Positions 24,558-33,777 are shown, counted from the stretch's first letter. The stretch: 64,000 nucleotides of DNA from Nocardia aobensis NBRC 100429 (GCF_000308375.1 NZ_BAFQ01000206.1:1-64000); one strand, 5' to 3'. Numbers and translations are program-made. Notes: generated by a model not told the origin, from the letters alone.

Positions 24558-25686
24558 TGCTCATCCGCTCCCACATCCGCATATATCCGTTGTGCAACCG
24601 GATCGCGGCGCGGCGGGCGGCGGCCGGCATATCGCTGGCCGCCACCGCGCGCCAGCGCTGAGCGCGGACCAGCGCGTCGTCGGCGTCCGCCGGCGTCGCG
24701 GACGGATATCCGGCCGCGAGATGGCGGACCTCCGGGCGGGCCAGACCGGCCTGCAGCGCGGTCCACAGCGCCTCGTCCCCGGCCAGATAATCCTCGATCA
24801 GGTCGCGGGCGCGCCCGCCGTCACCCTGCGGGATCGCGCGCGCGGCGATGCGAGCCAGATCGTCGAGCAGATCGCCGCCACGCAGGGCCGCGATCTGCTC
24901 GTAGCGCTGATGCAGACGCGCGTGCACCGGATCGATCCCGCTCACGGCATGCAGCAACTGCAGCAACTGCTGCGGTCCCAGCTCCGGTTCGTAGCGCAGT
25001 GCCACCAGCGCGCAGCTCACCCCGTGCAGGCCCCAGCGCTCCAGCAGCGCCCGGCGATCGGCCACGTCGGGCCCGGCCGATCGGTCGACGAACAGTTCCG
25101 GGGAGAGCGTGAGCTCGGCGCCACCACCTGCCGCATGGCGGCGCAGCGTGCGCAGATCGTCGTCGCTCGGTGTGCCCGCACGGGTGCGGACCGCGAGTTC
25201 GGCGACCATCGGGGCGACCGGTACACCCAGCCCGTGCGCCGCCTGATCGGCGGCCACCACCGCATCGCCCCAGCGCGAGCCCACGGCATCGGCCTTGTTG
25301 AGTACGACCATCGTGGTGTCGGGCCGCAAGGATTCGAGCACGCGGCGATCGGCGGCCTGCAGCGAACCCGCGAGGACATAGACGACGAGATCGGCGTCGA
25401 GCACCGGATCCGGCACGCCCGGCTGATCCACCGGCGCGGTCTCCTCGGCCGACATCAGGGCCAATGCCCGCAACAGGGTCGATTTTCCGGCACCGGCCCG
25501 GCCGGTGACCTGAATCCGCAGCGGCCGCCGGAAGACCACGGCCGCACTCGCCAGCTGATCGGCGATTCCCGGCGCGGACCCGGCGCCGATCCGCACCGTG
25601 GCGATGAGTTGCTCGAGTTCCGGTGTGGGCCCGCCGTGGTCGTTCACGAAGCCCGGCGAAGCGCTGGTTGCAGTGGCTCTCGACAC
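24544..25686 (-). CDS. P-loop GTPase (dynamin-like/GTPase-domain protein), Rv0209-like position
   Basis: 380 aa from GTG 25686, set by GGAAGGGGG about 8 nt upstream; the longer frame from 25800 has no such site. The G1 P-loop is GRAGAGKST (about 62-70). G3 is probably in LDADLVVYVLAGSL, and G4 is LNKAD (about 127-131), the guanine-specificity motif. The C-terminal half (about 200-380) is helical, with HARLHQRYEQIAALRGGDLLDD. There is no clear membrane segment. It is co-transcribed with the downstream helical membrane protein, and together they look like a split dynamin-type pair acting at the membrane (inference). Confidence 0.78.
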   Translation of the reverse strand: MSRATATSASPGFVNDHGGPTPELEQLIATVRIGAGSAPGIADQLASAAVVFRRPLRIQVTGRAGAGKSTLLRALALMSAEETAPVDQPGVPDPVLDADLVVYVLAGSLQAADRRVLESLRPDTTMVVLNKADAVGSRWGDAVVAADQAAHGLGVPVAPMVAELAVRTRAGTPSDDDLRTLRRHAAGGGAELTLSPELFVDRSAGPDVADRRALLERWGLHGVSCALVALRYEPELGPQQLLQLLHAVSGIDPVHARLHQRYEQIAALRGGDLLDDLARIAARAIPQGDGGRARDLIEDYLAGDEALWTALQAGLARPEVRHLAAGYPSATPADADDALVRAQRWRAVAASDMPAAARRAAIRLHNGYMRMWERMSSAGL

Positions 25687-26086
25687 AGGTGATACCCCCT
25701 TCCAGCGGCAAATTCTGTCAGAAGACACGCCCGTTGTCGGCATCGACCGCGGATTCACCGGCACGTCCGATCGCCGTTGTGCCACACCGAGATGTGTCAT
25801 CGATCACACGAAACGGCTTGCCCGAGCCCGTGACCGGCGACGATGGCGCACACCTCGACGGACGCCACCGGTGAGCGGTACTGACGGCGGAATTGGGAAT
25901 GTTTCCGGCAAAACGGTGGTTGTGCTTGTGTCACAGCATAATTCGACAGTGTCGGACTAACGGGTCGCGGATTCGATCACCTACGCTGAAGCCGCCGGCG
26001 GCACCGCCGGTGCGCGGCCTCGGCGGTGTGGAACCCGGTCGGCCGTGCGCCTGTGCGCCGGTCCCGTGGATCCGAAGGAGGTTGCG
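25687..26086. other. Divergent intergenic region between GTPase and lipase genes
   Basis: 400 bp with lower GC than its surroundings at 25890-25990. No convincing gene. Visible elements: a dyad CGACA-G-TGTCG at 25944-25954 and a nearby TGTGTCACA. Both lie on the lipase side and may be regulator sites. Weak support only. Confidence 0.35.
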
Positions 26087-27442
26087 ATGAGCGTCAGTGT
26101 GGACGTCATCGGTGACGACGGCACCGCCGTCGCGACGAAGAACGATCGGCCGCTGCCGCCGTCGCAGGACCCCTTCTATCGCGCACCCGCCGACATCGCC
26201 ACGCACGCACCCGGAACCGTCCTGCGCAGCCGTCCCGTGCAGATCGCGCTGCTGGGCCTGATTCCGCAGCGCGTGACGGCATGGCAACTGCTGTACCGCA
26301 GCAACGACCTGCACGGTCGTGCGGAGGTCGCGGTAACCACCGTATTGTTGCCCGCCGATGCCGAACCGGGCGAACGCCGCCCGCTGCTGGCCTTCGAATC
26401 GGCGATCGACGCCGTCAGCGAGCGATGCGCACCCTCCTACGCCCTGCGCCGCGGGGCCGTCGTCCCGGGCTCGATCACCCAGCTCGAACTGCTGCTCGTC
26501 GCCAACGCGCTGCGGCGCGGCTGGGCGGTGAGCATCGCCGATCACGAGGGACCGGACGGCCGTTTCGGCGCGCCCCGCGAACCCGGCTACCGCTCCCTCG
26601 ACGGCATTCGCGCCGCCATGCACTTCCGCCCGGTGGGGCTCGGTATCGACACACCGGTCGTGGTGTGGGGCTATTCCGGGGGTGGGATGGCCGGATCGTG
26701 GCTGGTCGAGATGGCTCCCACGTATGCGCCCGAACTGACCATCGCCGGTGCGGTGCTCGGCGCGCCGGTCGGTGACCCGGGTGAGGTGTTCATCCGGCTG
26801 AACGGCGGCCGCTACGCCGGCTTCCCGGCGATCGTGATCTCGGCGCTGCGCCAGGTGTATCCGGCGCTGGGCGAGGTTCTCGACGGCCGCATCAGCACCG
26901 CCGGGGAACGACTGCTCGAGCGCGCCGCCCAGCTGCCGCCGATCGTGGCGCTGGCCCGGCTGGCCGGCCAGGACGTGAGCAAATACCTCGACCGGCCGCT
27001 GGAGGAGGTGCTGAGCACCCCCGCGATGTGCGACATGTTCGACGATATGCGCCTCGGACAGCACACCCCGCACTGTCCGATCCTGGTGATCCAGCCGCTG
27101 CACGATCGCATCATCGACGTGTCGTGTATCGATGCGCAGGTCGAGCGCTATCGCGCGGGAGGCGCCGCCGTCGGCTACCTGCGCGACCGGCTGAGCGACC
27201 ACTTCACGCTGTTACCGCTGGCCACGCCCCTGAGTCTCGACTGGCTGGCCGACCGCATCGCCGGCCTCCCGGTCACCGACGCCGACACCGACACGCGGAC
27301 CGTCTGGTCGGTCGTGGCGTCCCCGTCGCGCTGGCGCGGACTGGTCGAGCTGGCCGGTACCGCGGGCCGGATGCTCCTGGGCCTGCCGCTGGGCAAGCAG
27401 AGCGAACCGCAACTACCCGACGAGCAGCCGCTCGCCGCCTGA
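26087..27442 (+). CDS. Lipase, LIP family alpha/beta hydrolase (PF03583-like)
   Basis: 451 aa; ATG 26087 is set by AAGGAGG 5 nt upstream. Serine-hydrolase triad candidates: the nucleophile Ser197 in GYSGGGMA, Asp340 in PLHDRIID and His372 in SDHFTLL, in the order and spacing of secretory-lipase (LIP) proteins. The N-terminal part DPFYRAPADIATHAPGTVLR is the usual LIP entry motif. There is no signal peptide, unlike many LIP lipases, so it may act in the cytoplasm or use another route. The likely activity is hydrolysis of acyl esters or triacylglycerol; the natural substrate is unknown. Confidence 0.87.
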   Translation: MSVSVDVIGDDGTAVATKNDRPLPPSQDPFYRAPADIATHAPGTVLRSRPVQIALLGLIPQRVTAWQLLYRSNDLHGRAEVAVTTVLLPADAEPGERRPLLAFESAIDAVSERCAPSYALRRGAVVPGSITQLELLLVANALRRGWAVSIADHEGPDGRFGAPREPGYRSLDGIRAAMHFRPVGLGIDTPVVVWGYSGGGMAGSWLVEMAPTYAPELTIAGAVLGAPVGDPGEVFIRLNGGRYAGFPAIVISALRQVYPALGEVLDGRISTAGERLLERAAQLPPIVALARLAGQDVSKYLDRPLEEVLSTPAMCDMFDDMRLGQHTPHCPILVIQPLHDRIIDVSCIDAQVERYRAGGAAVGYLRDRLSDHFTLLPLATPLSLDWLADRIAGLPVTDADTDTRTVWSVVASPSRWRGLVELAGTAGRMLLGLPLGKQSEPQLPDEQPLAA

Positions 27443-27535
27443 CGCCGGGCTCCACACCCCTCGGCAACACGGCCTGACCCGGGATTTCCCTCCTCGACGC
27501 GGTCGATTGCGGCCCTGATCATCGAATACTGGACA

Positions 27536-28411
27536 ATGGACGCCGTGAACGACGCCGCGAACGACACCGCTGGTAGCGACGGGGCCGGAGGCGGCAGCTT
27601 GCGTAACCACGAAGGCCCCCGCGAACAGCGCGAAGATACAGCTGGTAGCGACGGGGCCGGAGGCGGCAGCTTGCGTAACCACGAAGGCCCTGGCCCCCAG
27701 CGTGAGCCTTCCCGCCTCTACCCACGGGTAACGAGCTTCCGCTCGCGTCGTGGCGCGCTGACCGCGACCCAGCAGCAATCCTGGGAGCGGATGTGGCCGC
27801 GCATCGGCCGCGAGGTGAGCGACGAACCGCTCGAGGCCGCCGCCTGGTTCGGCCGGACCGCGCCGCTGATCATCGAGATCGGCTGTGGCACGGGGACCGC
27901 GACCGCGGCGATGGCCCAGGCCGAGCCGCAGTTCGACCTGATCGGCATCGAGGTGTACAAACCCGGCCTCGCCCAGCTCGTGCAGCGGATCGAGCGGGAA
28001 GGCATCGAGAACATCCGGCTGCTGCGCGGCGATGCCGTCGACGTCCTCGAGCACATGATTGCCAAGGATTCGCTAGCAGGTGTGCGAGTCTTCTTCCCGG
28101 ACCCCTGGCCGAAGGCGCGCCACCACAAGCGCCGGCTGCTGCAGCCCGCGACGATGACCCTGATCGCCAGCCGCCTGCAGCGCGGCGGAATTTTGCACGT
28201 AGCCACCGACCATGCCGGCTACGCCGAACACATCGCCGAGGTGGGCGCGGGAGAACCGCAGCTCGTAGGCCTGAACGAGGCCACCGGCGGCGATGCGGAA
28301 CACCCCGGAACCGATACGGTGATCGGCCTCGAACGCCCGGTGACGAAGTTCGAGAGCAAGGCGCATCGAGCCGGAAGCGCCATCACCGAGTTCATTTGGG
28401 GGAAGATCTAG
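27536..28411 (+). CDS. trmB: tRNA (guanine-N7-)-methyltransferase TrmB, with a repeat-derived N-terminus
   Basis: 291 aa. The enzyme makes m7G46 in tRNA using SAM. Conserved blocks: LYPRVTSFRSRR near 60, the SAM loop IEIGCGTGTATAAMA near 113-126, and the catalytic FPDPWPKARHHKRR near 186-199. About 50 residues precede the normal TrmB start region. They contain two near-identical 24-residue units (GSDGAGGGSLRNHEGP) encoded by two identical 50-bp DNA repeats, 72 bp apart, that keep the frame open. First gene of the trmB-NYN-mmpL3 operon, the same order as Rv0208c-Rv0207c-Rv0206c. Confidence 0.94.
   Translation: MDAVNDAANDTAGSDGAGGGSLRNHEGPREQREDTAGSDGAGGGSLRNHEGPGPQREPSRLYPRVTSFRSRRGALTATQQQSWERMWPRIGREVSDEPLEAAAWFGRTAPLIIEIGCGTGTATAAMAQAEPQFDLIGIEVYKPGLAQLVQRIEREGIENIRLLRGDAVDVLEHMIAKDSLAGVRVFFPDPWPKARHHKRRLLQPATMTLIASRLQRGGILHVATDHAGYAEHIAEVGAGEPQLVGLNEATGGDAEHPGTDTVIGLERPVTKFESKAHRAGSAITEFIWGKI
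27569..27690 (+). repeat. Two identical 50-bp direct repeats inside trmB
   Basis: Positions 27569-27618 and 27641-27690 are identical over 50 bp, with a period of 72 bp (24 codons). Each carries GGGGCC near one end and GGCCCC at or just beyond the other, so each can fold into a hairpin. In reverse complement they align with the repeats at 39371-39486, sharing CGTGGTTACGC, GCTGCCGCCT and CGGCCCC blocks. This is a dispersed repeat family rather than a gene-specific duplication. Confidence 0.85.
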
Positions 28412-28413
28412 CT

Positions 28414-29169
28414 ATGAGTCTCAGGGAGATGGCCCAGGCGGCCGACGAGGTTGCCGGAACAGTGCGCGGCGACGACTCGGACGTCGTCGCCGGTGCGGCG
28501 ACCCCCGCGACGCCGGTCGCCGAACCCACCGGGGTGCGACGGGTGCTGCTGGTGTGGGACGCGCCGAATCTGGATATGGGCCTGGGCGCCATCCTCGGCG
28601 GCCGTCCCACCGCGGCCTACCGGCCGCGCTTCGACGCACTCGGCCGCTGGCTGCTGGCCCGCACCGCCGAGCTGTCGGCCGGCAGCACGCAGCGCATCGA
28701 ACCCGAGGCCACCGTCTTCACCAATATCGCCCCCGGGACCGCCGATGTGGTGCGTCCGTGGGTCGAGGCGCTACGCAACGTTGGCTACGCCGTCTTCGCG
28801 AAACCGAAGATCGATGAGGATTCCGACGTCGACAGCGACATGCTGGCACATATCCAGTTACGCCGTGGCGGAGCCGGTCTCGCGGGGATCATGGTGGCCT
28901 CCGCGGACGGTCAGGCCTTCCGCGAACCGCTCGAGGAGGTCGCGGCGACCGGGGTTCCGGTCCAGGTGCTCGGATTCCGCGAGCACGCGAGTTGGGCTGT
29001 CACGTCCGATATCCTCGATTTCGTCGACCTCGAGGACATCCCGGGCGTGTTCCGTGAACCGCTGCCCCGGGTGAGCCTCGACTCGCTGCCCGACGAGGGA
29101 GCCTGGCTGCAGCCCTTCCGGCCGCTGTCCGCACTGCTCACCTCCCGCCCCGCTCAAGGAGTCGCTTAG
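28414..29169 (+). CDS. NYN-domain (PIN-like) protein, Rv0207c-like
   Basis: 251 aa; ATG 28414, GGGGGAAG upstream, 2 bp after the trmB stop. After a flexible N-terminus, the NYN fold starts with LLVWDAPNLDMG (about 45-56, first catalytic Asp). It continues with KPKIDEDSDVDSDMLAHIQL (about 130-149, acidic cluster) and IMVASADGQAF (third acidic site). NYN proteins are metal-dependent ribonucleases or RNA-binding factors. Its stop codon overlaps the mmpL3 start by one base (TAGTG), indicating translational coupling. No demonstrated function; conserved linkage to mmpL3 is notable. Confidence 0.88.
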   Translation: MSLREMAQAADEVAGTVRGDDSDVVAGAATPATPVAEPTGVRRVLLVWDAPNLDMGLGAILGGRPTAAYRPRFDALGRWLLARTAELSAGSTQRIEPEATVFTNIAPGTADVVRPWVEALRNVGYAVFAKPKIDEDSDVDSDMLAHIQLRRGGAGLAGIMVASADGQAFREPLEEVAATGVPVQVLGFREHASWAVTSDILDFVDLEDIPGVFREPLPRVSLDSLPDEGAWLQPFRPLSALLTSRPAQGVA

Positions 29170-32100
29170 TGTTCACCCGCTGGGGCGAGCTGGTCCACAA
29201 GTTCCGCTACACCGTGCTGGGTGTAGCGGTGGCCGCACTTCTCGCCCTGGGGGCGTACGGATTCGGTCTGGAAAACCACCTGAGCTCCAGCGGCTGGTTC
29301 GACCCCGGAGCGGAGTCCTCGCAGGCCGCGGTGCTCAAGGACGAGGTCTACGGCCGCGATCACATGTCCGATGTGATCGCGCTCTACACCGCGCCCGACG
29401 GTAAGACCATCGACGATCCGGAGTTCGGGCGGAAGATCACCGACAATCTCAACAGCCTGCCCCGGGAACATCCGGACCAGATCAGCAAGGTCAACGTCGC
29501 GTACTGGAAGACCGAGACCGGCGATTGGAGCGCGTCGGCCACCGGTAGCAAGGACAAGAAGTACGCGTTCGCGTCCGTCGCCATCAAGGGCGACGACGAC
29601 ACGACCACGATGAACAACTACCGCGCGGTCAAGAACGCCTTCTACATCCCGGGTGTGGATGTCCAGCTGGCGGGCATGCAGCCGGTCGCAGGAGAGCTGA
29701 ACGACACCATCGCCTCCGACCAGAAGCGCATGGAGATGCTGGCCATTCCGGCCGTCGCGATCCTGCTGTTCTTCATCTTCGGCGGTATCGTCGCCGCGGC
29801 CCTGCCGCTGATCATCGGCGGGCTCACCGTCCTCGGCGCCAATGGGATCGTCATGGCGATCACCCACGTCACCGAGGTGAACTCGTTCGTCGGGGCCGTG
29901 GTCTCGATGATCGGCCTCGGTCTGGCGATCGACTACGGACTCTTCATAGTCAGCCGGTTCCGCGAGGAATTGGCCGAGGGCTACACCACCCGCCAGGCCG
30001 TGCGCCGATCGGTGATGACCGCCGGACGCACGGTCACCTTCTCGGCGACCATGATCATCGCCGCCAGCGCCGGCATGCTGCTGTTCCCGCAGGGCTTCCT
30101 GAAGTCGGTGGCCTACGGCACCATCGCGACCGTACTGCTGGCCGCGCTGGCCTCGCTCACCATCCTGCCCGCGCTGCTGTCCATTCTCGGACCGCGCGTG
30201 GACGCACTGGGATTCAAGCGGTTCCGCAAGACCAAGACCGCCGAAGAGGTGGAGAACGGTTTCTGGGGCCGCACCACGCAGTGGGTGATGAAGCATCCGC
30301 TGAAGGTGGCGGTGCCGCTGTGCATCATCCTGCTGCTGCTGATCATTCCGGTGAAGAACCTGAAGTTCGGCGGTATCAGCGAAACCTATCTGCCGCCGGA
30401 CAATCCGACCCGCATGGCGCAGGAGAAGTTCGACGAGATCTTCCCGCTGCGCCAGACCGACCCGATCCAGCTGGTCATCACCACCCAGAACACCAGTGAG
30501 ATCAAGGCCATTCTCGACGAGGCCAGCGGCGCCCCCGGGCTCACCGATCCGTTCGGTACCCCGGGCATCCCGCCGAACGGCTCCGACGTCTGGGTGTCCG
30601 AGGCGACCATGGCGCCGGACGCCAACGTCGAGGACACGATCGCCTACCTGCGCTCGATCCACGTCCCCGACGACGTGGATCTGATGGTCGGCGGGCAGCC
30701 GGTGCTGATGCAGGACAGCATCGATTCGCTGCTGGATCGCATGCCGCTGATGATCGTGCTGGTCGTCTTCGTGACGACGCTGCTGATGTTCTTGACCTTC
30801 GGATCGCTGGTGCTGCCGATCAAGGCGGCGCTGATGAGCGCCCTGGGGCTCGGGTCCACGCTCGGCATTCTGACCTGGATCTTCGTCGACGGCCACGGCG
30901 CCGGACTGCTCAATTTCACGCCGCAGCCGATCATGTCGCCGGTGCTGGTGCTGATCATGGCGGTGATCTACGGCCTGTCCACCGACTACGAGGTCTTCCT
31001 GCTCTCCCGCATGGTGGAAACGCGCGCCCAGGGCGCGAGCACCACCGAGTCGGTGCGCAGCGGAACCGCGCAGACCGGTCGCATCATCACCGCGGCGGCG
31101 CTGATCCTGCTCGTGGTCGTCGGTGCGTTCGCCTTCTCCGATCTGGTGATGATGCAGTACATCGCCTACGGCATGATGGCCGCGCTGTTCATCGACGCCA
31201 CCGTCCTGCGCATGCTGCTCGTTCCCGCGACCATGAAACTGCTGGGCGACGACTGCTGGTGGGCCCCGGCCTGGATGAAGCGCATTCAGCAGCGCATCGG
31301 CCTGGGCGAACCCATTCTCGATGACGAGCGTCCCGGCACCGGCGAGGTCGTCGACCTGGTCAAGACCACACCGGTGACCGATCCCGTGACCATGCAGCTG
31401 CCGCAGCTGCCCGACGGCACGCCGAAGGGTCCGCGCAAGCCGCGGCGGTTGAAGTTCCTGCGTGTCGATCCGGAGGCACCGACCGAGCAGCTGGATCGCA
31501 TCGATCCGGCCGCGGCAGGCACCTCCGCGCGCGCGACTCGCGCCAAGAGTCCCACGGCGCCGCGGGCCGAGAGCCCCGCGCAGTCACGAGCCAAGGGCAC
31601 CGACCGGTCTCGCGCCGAGAGTTCCGAACCGACCCGGGCCGAGGGCTCCGAGCCGTCGGCGTCGCGGAGTGGGGGGCCCACGACGCGGACCGGCGAGCCG
31701 GCGGAACGGCGGGCGGCGGAATCCGTTGCTTCCTCGGACGCCGGGACCCAGAAGTCCGACTCGTCCGCATCGGAGCAGCCGGACAAGACCGAGAAGCCGG
31801 GCAAGACCGAGAAGTCCCCGAAGCGCAAGCGTTTCGGCTTCCGCCGGTCGGACTCCGGCGCAGATGCGCCGTCGGCCGATTCGGGCAATGCCTCGCCCGA
31901 CGACCACGGCGACGACGCCTCGGATGGCACCGCGAATCAGGCACCGCCTGCCGCCTCGGGCTCCGCCGACGCCGCTCCGGCGGGTCTGGAGGGTGGTCGC
32001 TCGTCAACCTCGCCGCAAACGCCGGGCATCCGTTCCTCCCGGGTGCTGCCCCCGCCGGCCCGCCCGCAGCCGCCGCGCGCATCCGGCGGTTCCGGTGTCA

Positions 32101-33323
32101 TCGGCGCCGGTCCCTCCGCCGGGGACGAGGCGGGCCGTGGCGCGGGAACGTCCGAACCGGCCTCGACGCCGGGGCGCCCCGCGGCGAATCCCGGACCGGT
32201 CCCGCCGCGCGCCACCAGCACGCCGCCGGGAGTGTCGAATCCGGGCTATCCGCAGAGCGCCGGACCGGCGGATCGTGCCGGCACTCCCGAACCCCATGTG
32301 CCGCAAGCACCTTCGGCACCGCCCTCGGTTTCGCTGCCCGGTTCGGATACCGCGCCGAACCGTGGCGTGGTGCGGCCGCCGCAGGTCGTGCGCCCCGGTA
32401 TGCCGCCTCGGACCGTGCCCGCCCCGGACACCGCCCCCGATGCCACCGATTCGGTGCCGCCGACCGCACCGGTCGGCACCACGCCGCGGGTCCTGCCGCC
32501 GAAACCGTCGAAGCTGCCGCCGCATCCGTCGGTCCGCGCCCAGCTCTATCGTCCGGACGCCCCGCCGTACCACCCGGGACAGCCGCCCGCCCAGGGACCC
32601 GGGCAGACGCCGGACGCCGGACGCCCCGGCCACAGCGGACCGCCCGCCGCTCCCGACGGCTCCGGACACACCGCGAGTCCGCAGGGCGCCCCTGGTGCGT
32701 CCGCACCGACCGGGCACGGCTCCGGATGGGCCGAACCGGCCGGAGGCCCCCAGCAGGGGGCCGACCGGACGCAGCGCGTCGCCCCCGAAGGACGCCCGCC
32801 CGCCGTGCAGCCGCCGCGGCGGATCCCGCCCGACGGCATGCGCCATTCGCCTACGCGGACACCGGAATCCGGGCGCGGCAGTGTGCCCCCCGGTCTGCCC
32901 CGGGAGCCGAAGGACGCGGAGGCGACCCAGGAACTGCACGACCCCGCGAATCCGGGAAACCGGCCACCGGCCGGCGCCCACAACGTTCCCCCTCCGGAGC
33001 CCCGAGGAGACCTCGACTCGGCGATGTCGCACGGTCCGCAGCAGACCACGTCCGATGCCGGGGAAACCGCGGCGTCGACGGCGCCGGAGCGCGAAAACCC
33101 CACGCCCGCAGCCGAATCCGATGCCTCCGGAAATCTGGCCGACCACCCCGCTGGACCGGGCGGAGACAACCGCAACAACATCGAACAGTGGATGGCGGAC
33201 CTCCGCTCGTCCCGCCGCCGCCCCGAGCCGGAACCGGCCGATCCCGACGACGAGGGTAAGCACCGCACCAGCGGCCGCACGGTGAGCGTCAACGAACTGT
33301 TGCGCCGCCAGAACCGGGACTGA
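29169..33323 (+). CDS. mmpL3: Trehalose monomycolate flippase MmpL3 with an extended C-terminus
   Basis: 1384 aa, about 440 longer than the M. tuberculosis protein. MmpL3 is the RND-family transporter moving trehalose monomycolate across the inner membrane, driven by protons. The proton-relay Asp-Tyr pairs are present: Asp255-Tyr256 in GLAIDYGLF and Asp606-Tyr607 in GLSTDYEVF. Twelve membrane helices and two periplasmic porter domains fill residues 1 to about 695. The remaining 690 residues are low-complexity: Ser/Arg/Ala with KTEKPGKTEK repeats, then Pro/Gly-rich, ending in a basic motif (SVNELLRRQNRD). GTG 29169 overlaps the NYN stop. A hairpin follows the gene. Confidence 0.95.
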   Translation: MFTRWGELVHKFRYTVLGVAVAALLALGAYGFGLENHLSSSGWFDPGAESSQAAVLKDEVYGRDHMSDVIALYTAPDGKTIDDPEFGRKITDNLNSLPREHPDQISKVNVAYWKTETGDWSASATGSKDKKYAFASVAIKGDDDTTTMNNYRAVKNAFYIPGVDVQLAGMQPVAGELNDTIASDQKRMEMLAIPAVAILLFFIFGGIVAAALPLIIGGLTVLGANGIVMAITHVTEVNSFVGAVVSMIGLGLAIDYGLFIVSRFREELAEGYTTRQAVRRSVMTAGRTVTFSATMIIAASAGMLLFPQGFLKSVAYGTIATVLLAALASLTILPALLSILGPRVDALGFKRFRKTKTAEEVENGFWGRTTQWVMKHPLKVAVPLCIILLLLIIPVKNLKFGGISETYLPPDNPTRMAQEKFDEIFPLRQTDPIQLVITTQNTSEIKAILDEASGAPGLTDPFGTPGIPPNGSDVWVSEATMAPDANVEDTIAYLRSIHVPDDVDLMVGGQPVLMQDSIDSLLDRMPLMIVLVVFVTTLLMFLTFGSLVLPIKAALMSALGLGSTLGILTWIFVDGHGAGLLNFTPQPIMSPVLVLIMAVIYGLSTDYEVFLLSRMVETRAQGASTTESVRSGTAQTGRIITAAALILLVVVGAFAFSDLVMMQYIAYGMMAALFIDATVLRMLLVPATMKLLGDDCWWAPAWMKRIQQRIGLGEPILDDERPGTGEVVDLVKTTPVTDPVTMQLPQLPDGTPKGPRKPRRLKFLRVDPEAPTEQLDRIDPAAAGTSARATRAKSPTAPRAESPAQSRAKGTDRSRAESSEPTRAEGSEPSASRSGGPTTRTGEPAERRAAESVASSDAGTQKSDSSASEQPDKTEKPGKTEKSPKRKRFGFRRSDSGADAPSADSGNASPDDHGDDASDGTANQAPPAASGSADAAPAGLEGGRSSTSPQTPGIRSSRVLPPPARPQPPRASGGSGVIGAGPSAGDEAGRGAGTSEPASTPGRPAANPGPVPPRATSTPPGVSNPGYPQSAGPADRAGTPEPHVPQAPSAPPSVSLPGSDTAPNRGVVRPPQVVRPGMPPRTVPAPDTAPDATDSVPPTAPVGTTPRVLPPKPSKLPPHPSVRAQLYRPDAPPYHPGQPPAQGPGQTPDAGRPGHSGPPAAPDGSGHTASPQGAPGASAPTGHGSGWAEPAGGPQQGADRTQRVAPEGRPPAVQPPRRIPPDGMRHSPTRTPESGRGSVPPGLPREPKDAEATQELHDPANPGNRPPAGAHNVPPPEPRGDLDSAMSHGPQQTTSDAGETAASTAPERENPTPAAESDASGNLADHPAGPGGDNRNNIEQWMADLRSSRRRPEPEPADPDDEGKHRTSGRTVSVNELLRRQNRD

Positions 33324-33330
33324 TCCCCGC

Positions 33331-33363
33331 GCGCGGGCCGGAGGTTCCCGTACCGGCCCGCGC
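33331..33363 (+). terminator. Terminator after mmpL3
   Basis: GCGCGGGCCGG (33331-33341) pairs perfectly with CCGGCCCGCGC (33353-33363) around an 11-nt loop, 8 bp after the mmpL3 stop and just before the promoter of the VOC gene. Confidence 0.75.
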
Positions 33364-33384
33364 CCGAGGCTCTACCATGCCCCC

Positions 33385-33774
33385 ATGCTGAACTCCGCGC
33401 GGATCGAGGCACGGGTACCCACACAGGATCTGGAACGAGCACGGCGTTGGTACGCCGAAAAACTCGGGCTGAACCCCGTGGAAGAACGGCCGGGCGGACT
33501 GCGCTACGAGGGGGCGGCAGGAGTGTTCTGCCTGTTCGCGTCGGCCGGAGCGGCCGACGGTTCCTTCACCCAGCTGGCGTTCTACGTCGACGATATCGAG
33601 GCCACCGTGGCCGCCCTGCGGGAGCGCGGCGTCGTGTTCGAGGAGTATCCGGGCACGGTCGGCGGGATCATGGAGATCGAGGGGAACTACCCGAGTAAGG
33701 GACGTGCGGAACGGGGTGCGTGGTTCCGCGACAGCGAGGGCAACATGATCGGACTCGGCGAGGTCGTCGAGTAG
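33385..33774 (+). CDS. VOC-family (glyoxalase/bleomycin-resistance-like) protein
   Basis: 129 aa, two beta-alpha-beta-beta-beta modules. The N-terminal module RIEARVPTQDLERARRWYAEKLGL and the second module LAFYVDDIEATVAALRERG are typical of VOC proteins, ending in WFRDSEGNMIGL, where a metal-binding acidic residue is usually found. No substrate can be assigned. A TACCAT box lies 6 nt before ATG 33385 and no Shine-Dalgarno is seen, suggesting a leaderless message. Converges on the DUF1707 gene with 3 bp between stops. Confidence 0.85.
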   Translation: MLNSARIEARVPTQDLERARRWYAEKLGLNPVEERPGGLRYEGAAGVFCLFASAGAADGSFTQLAFYVDDIEATVAALRERGVVFEEYPGTVGGIMEIEGNYPSKGRAERGAWFRDSEGNMIGLGEVVE

Positions 33775-33777
33775 CGA

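Noticed and set aside
25921..25937. TGTGC-TTGTG-TCACA upstream of the lipase resembles a CRP/Cmr site
   Set aside because: Spacing between half-sites is 5 instead of 6 and the left half is imperfect; support is too weak to call, although a cyclase is encoded in the window.
27569..27600. GCTGGTAGCGAC within the trmB repeats looks like a tRNA D-arm
   Set aside because: No acceptor stem, anticodon or T-arm fits around it, and the sequence is a dispersed repeat inside an open reading frame.
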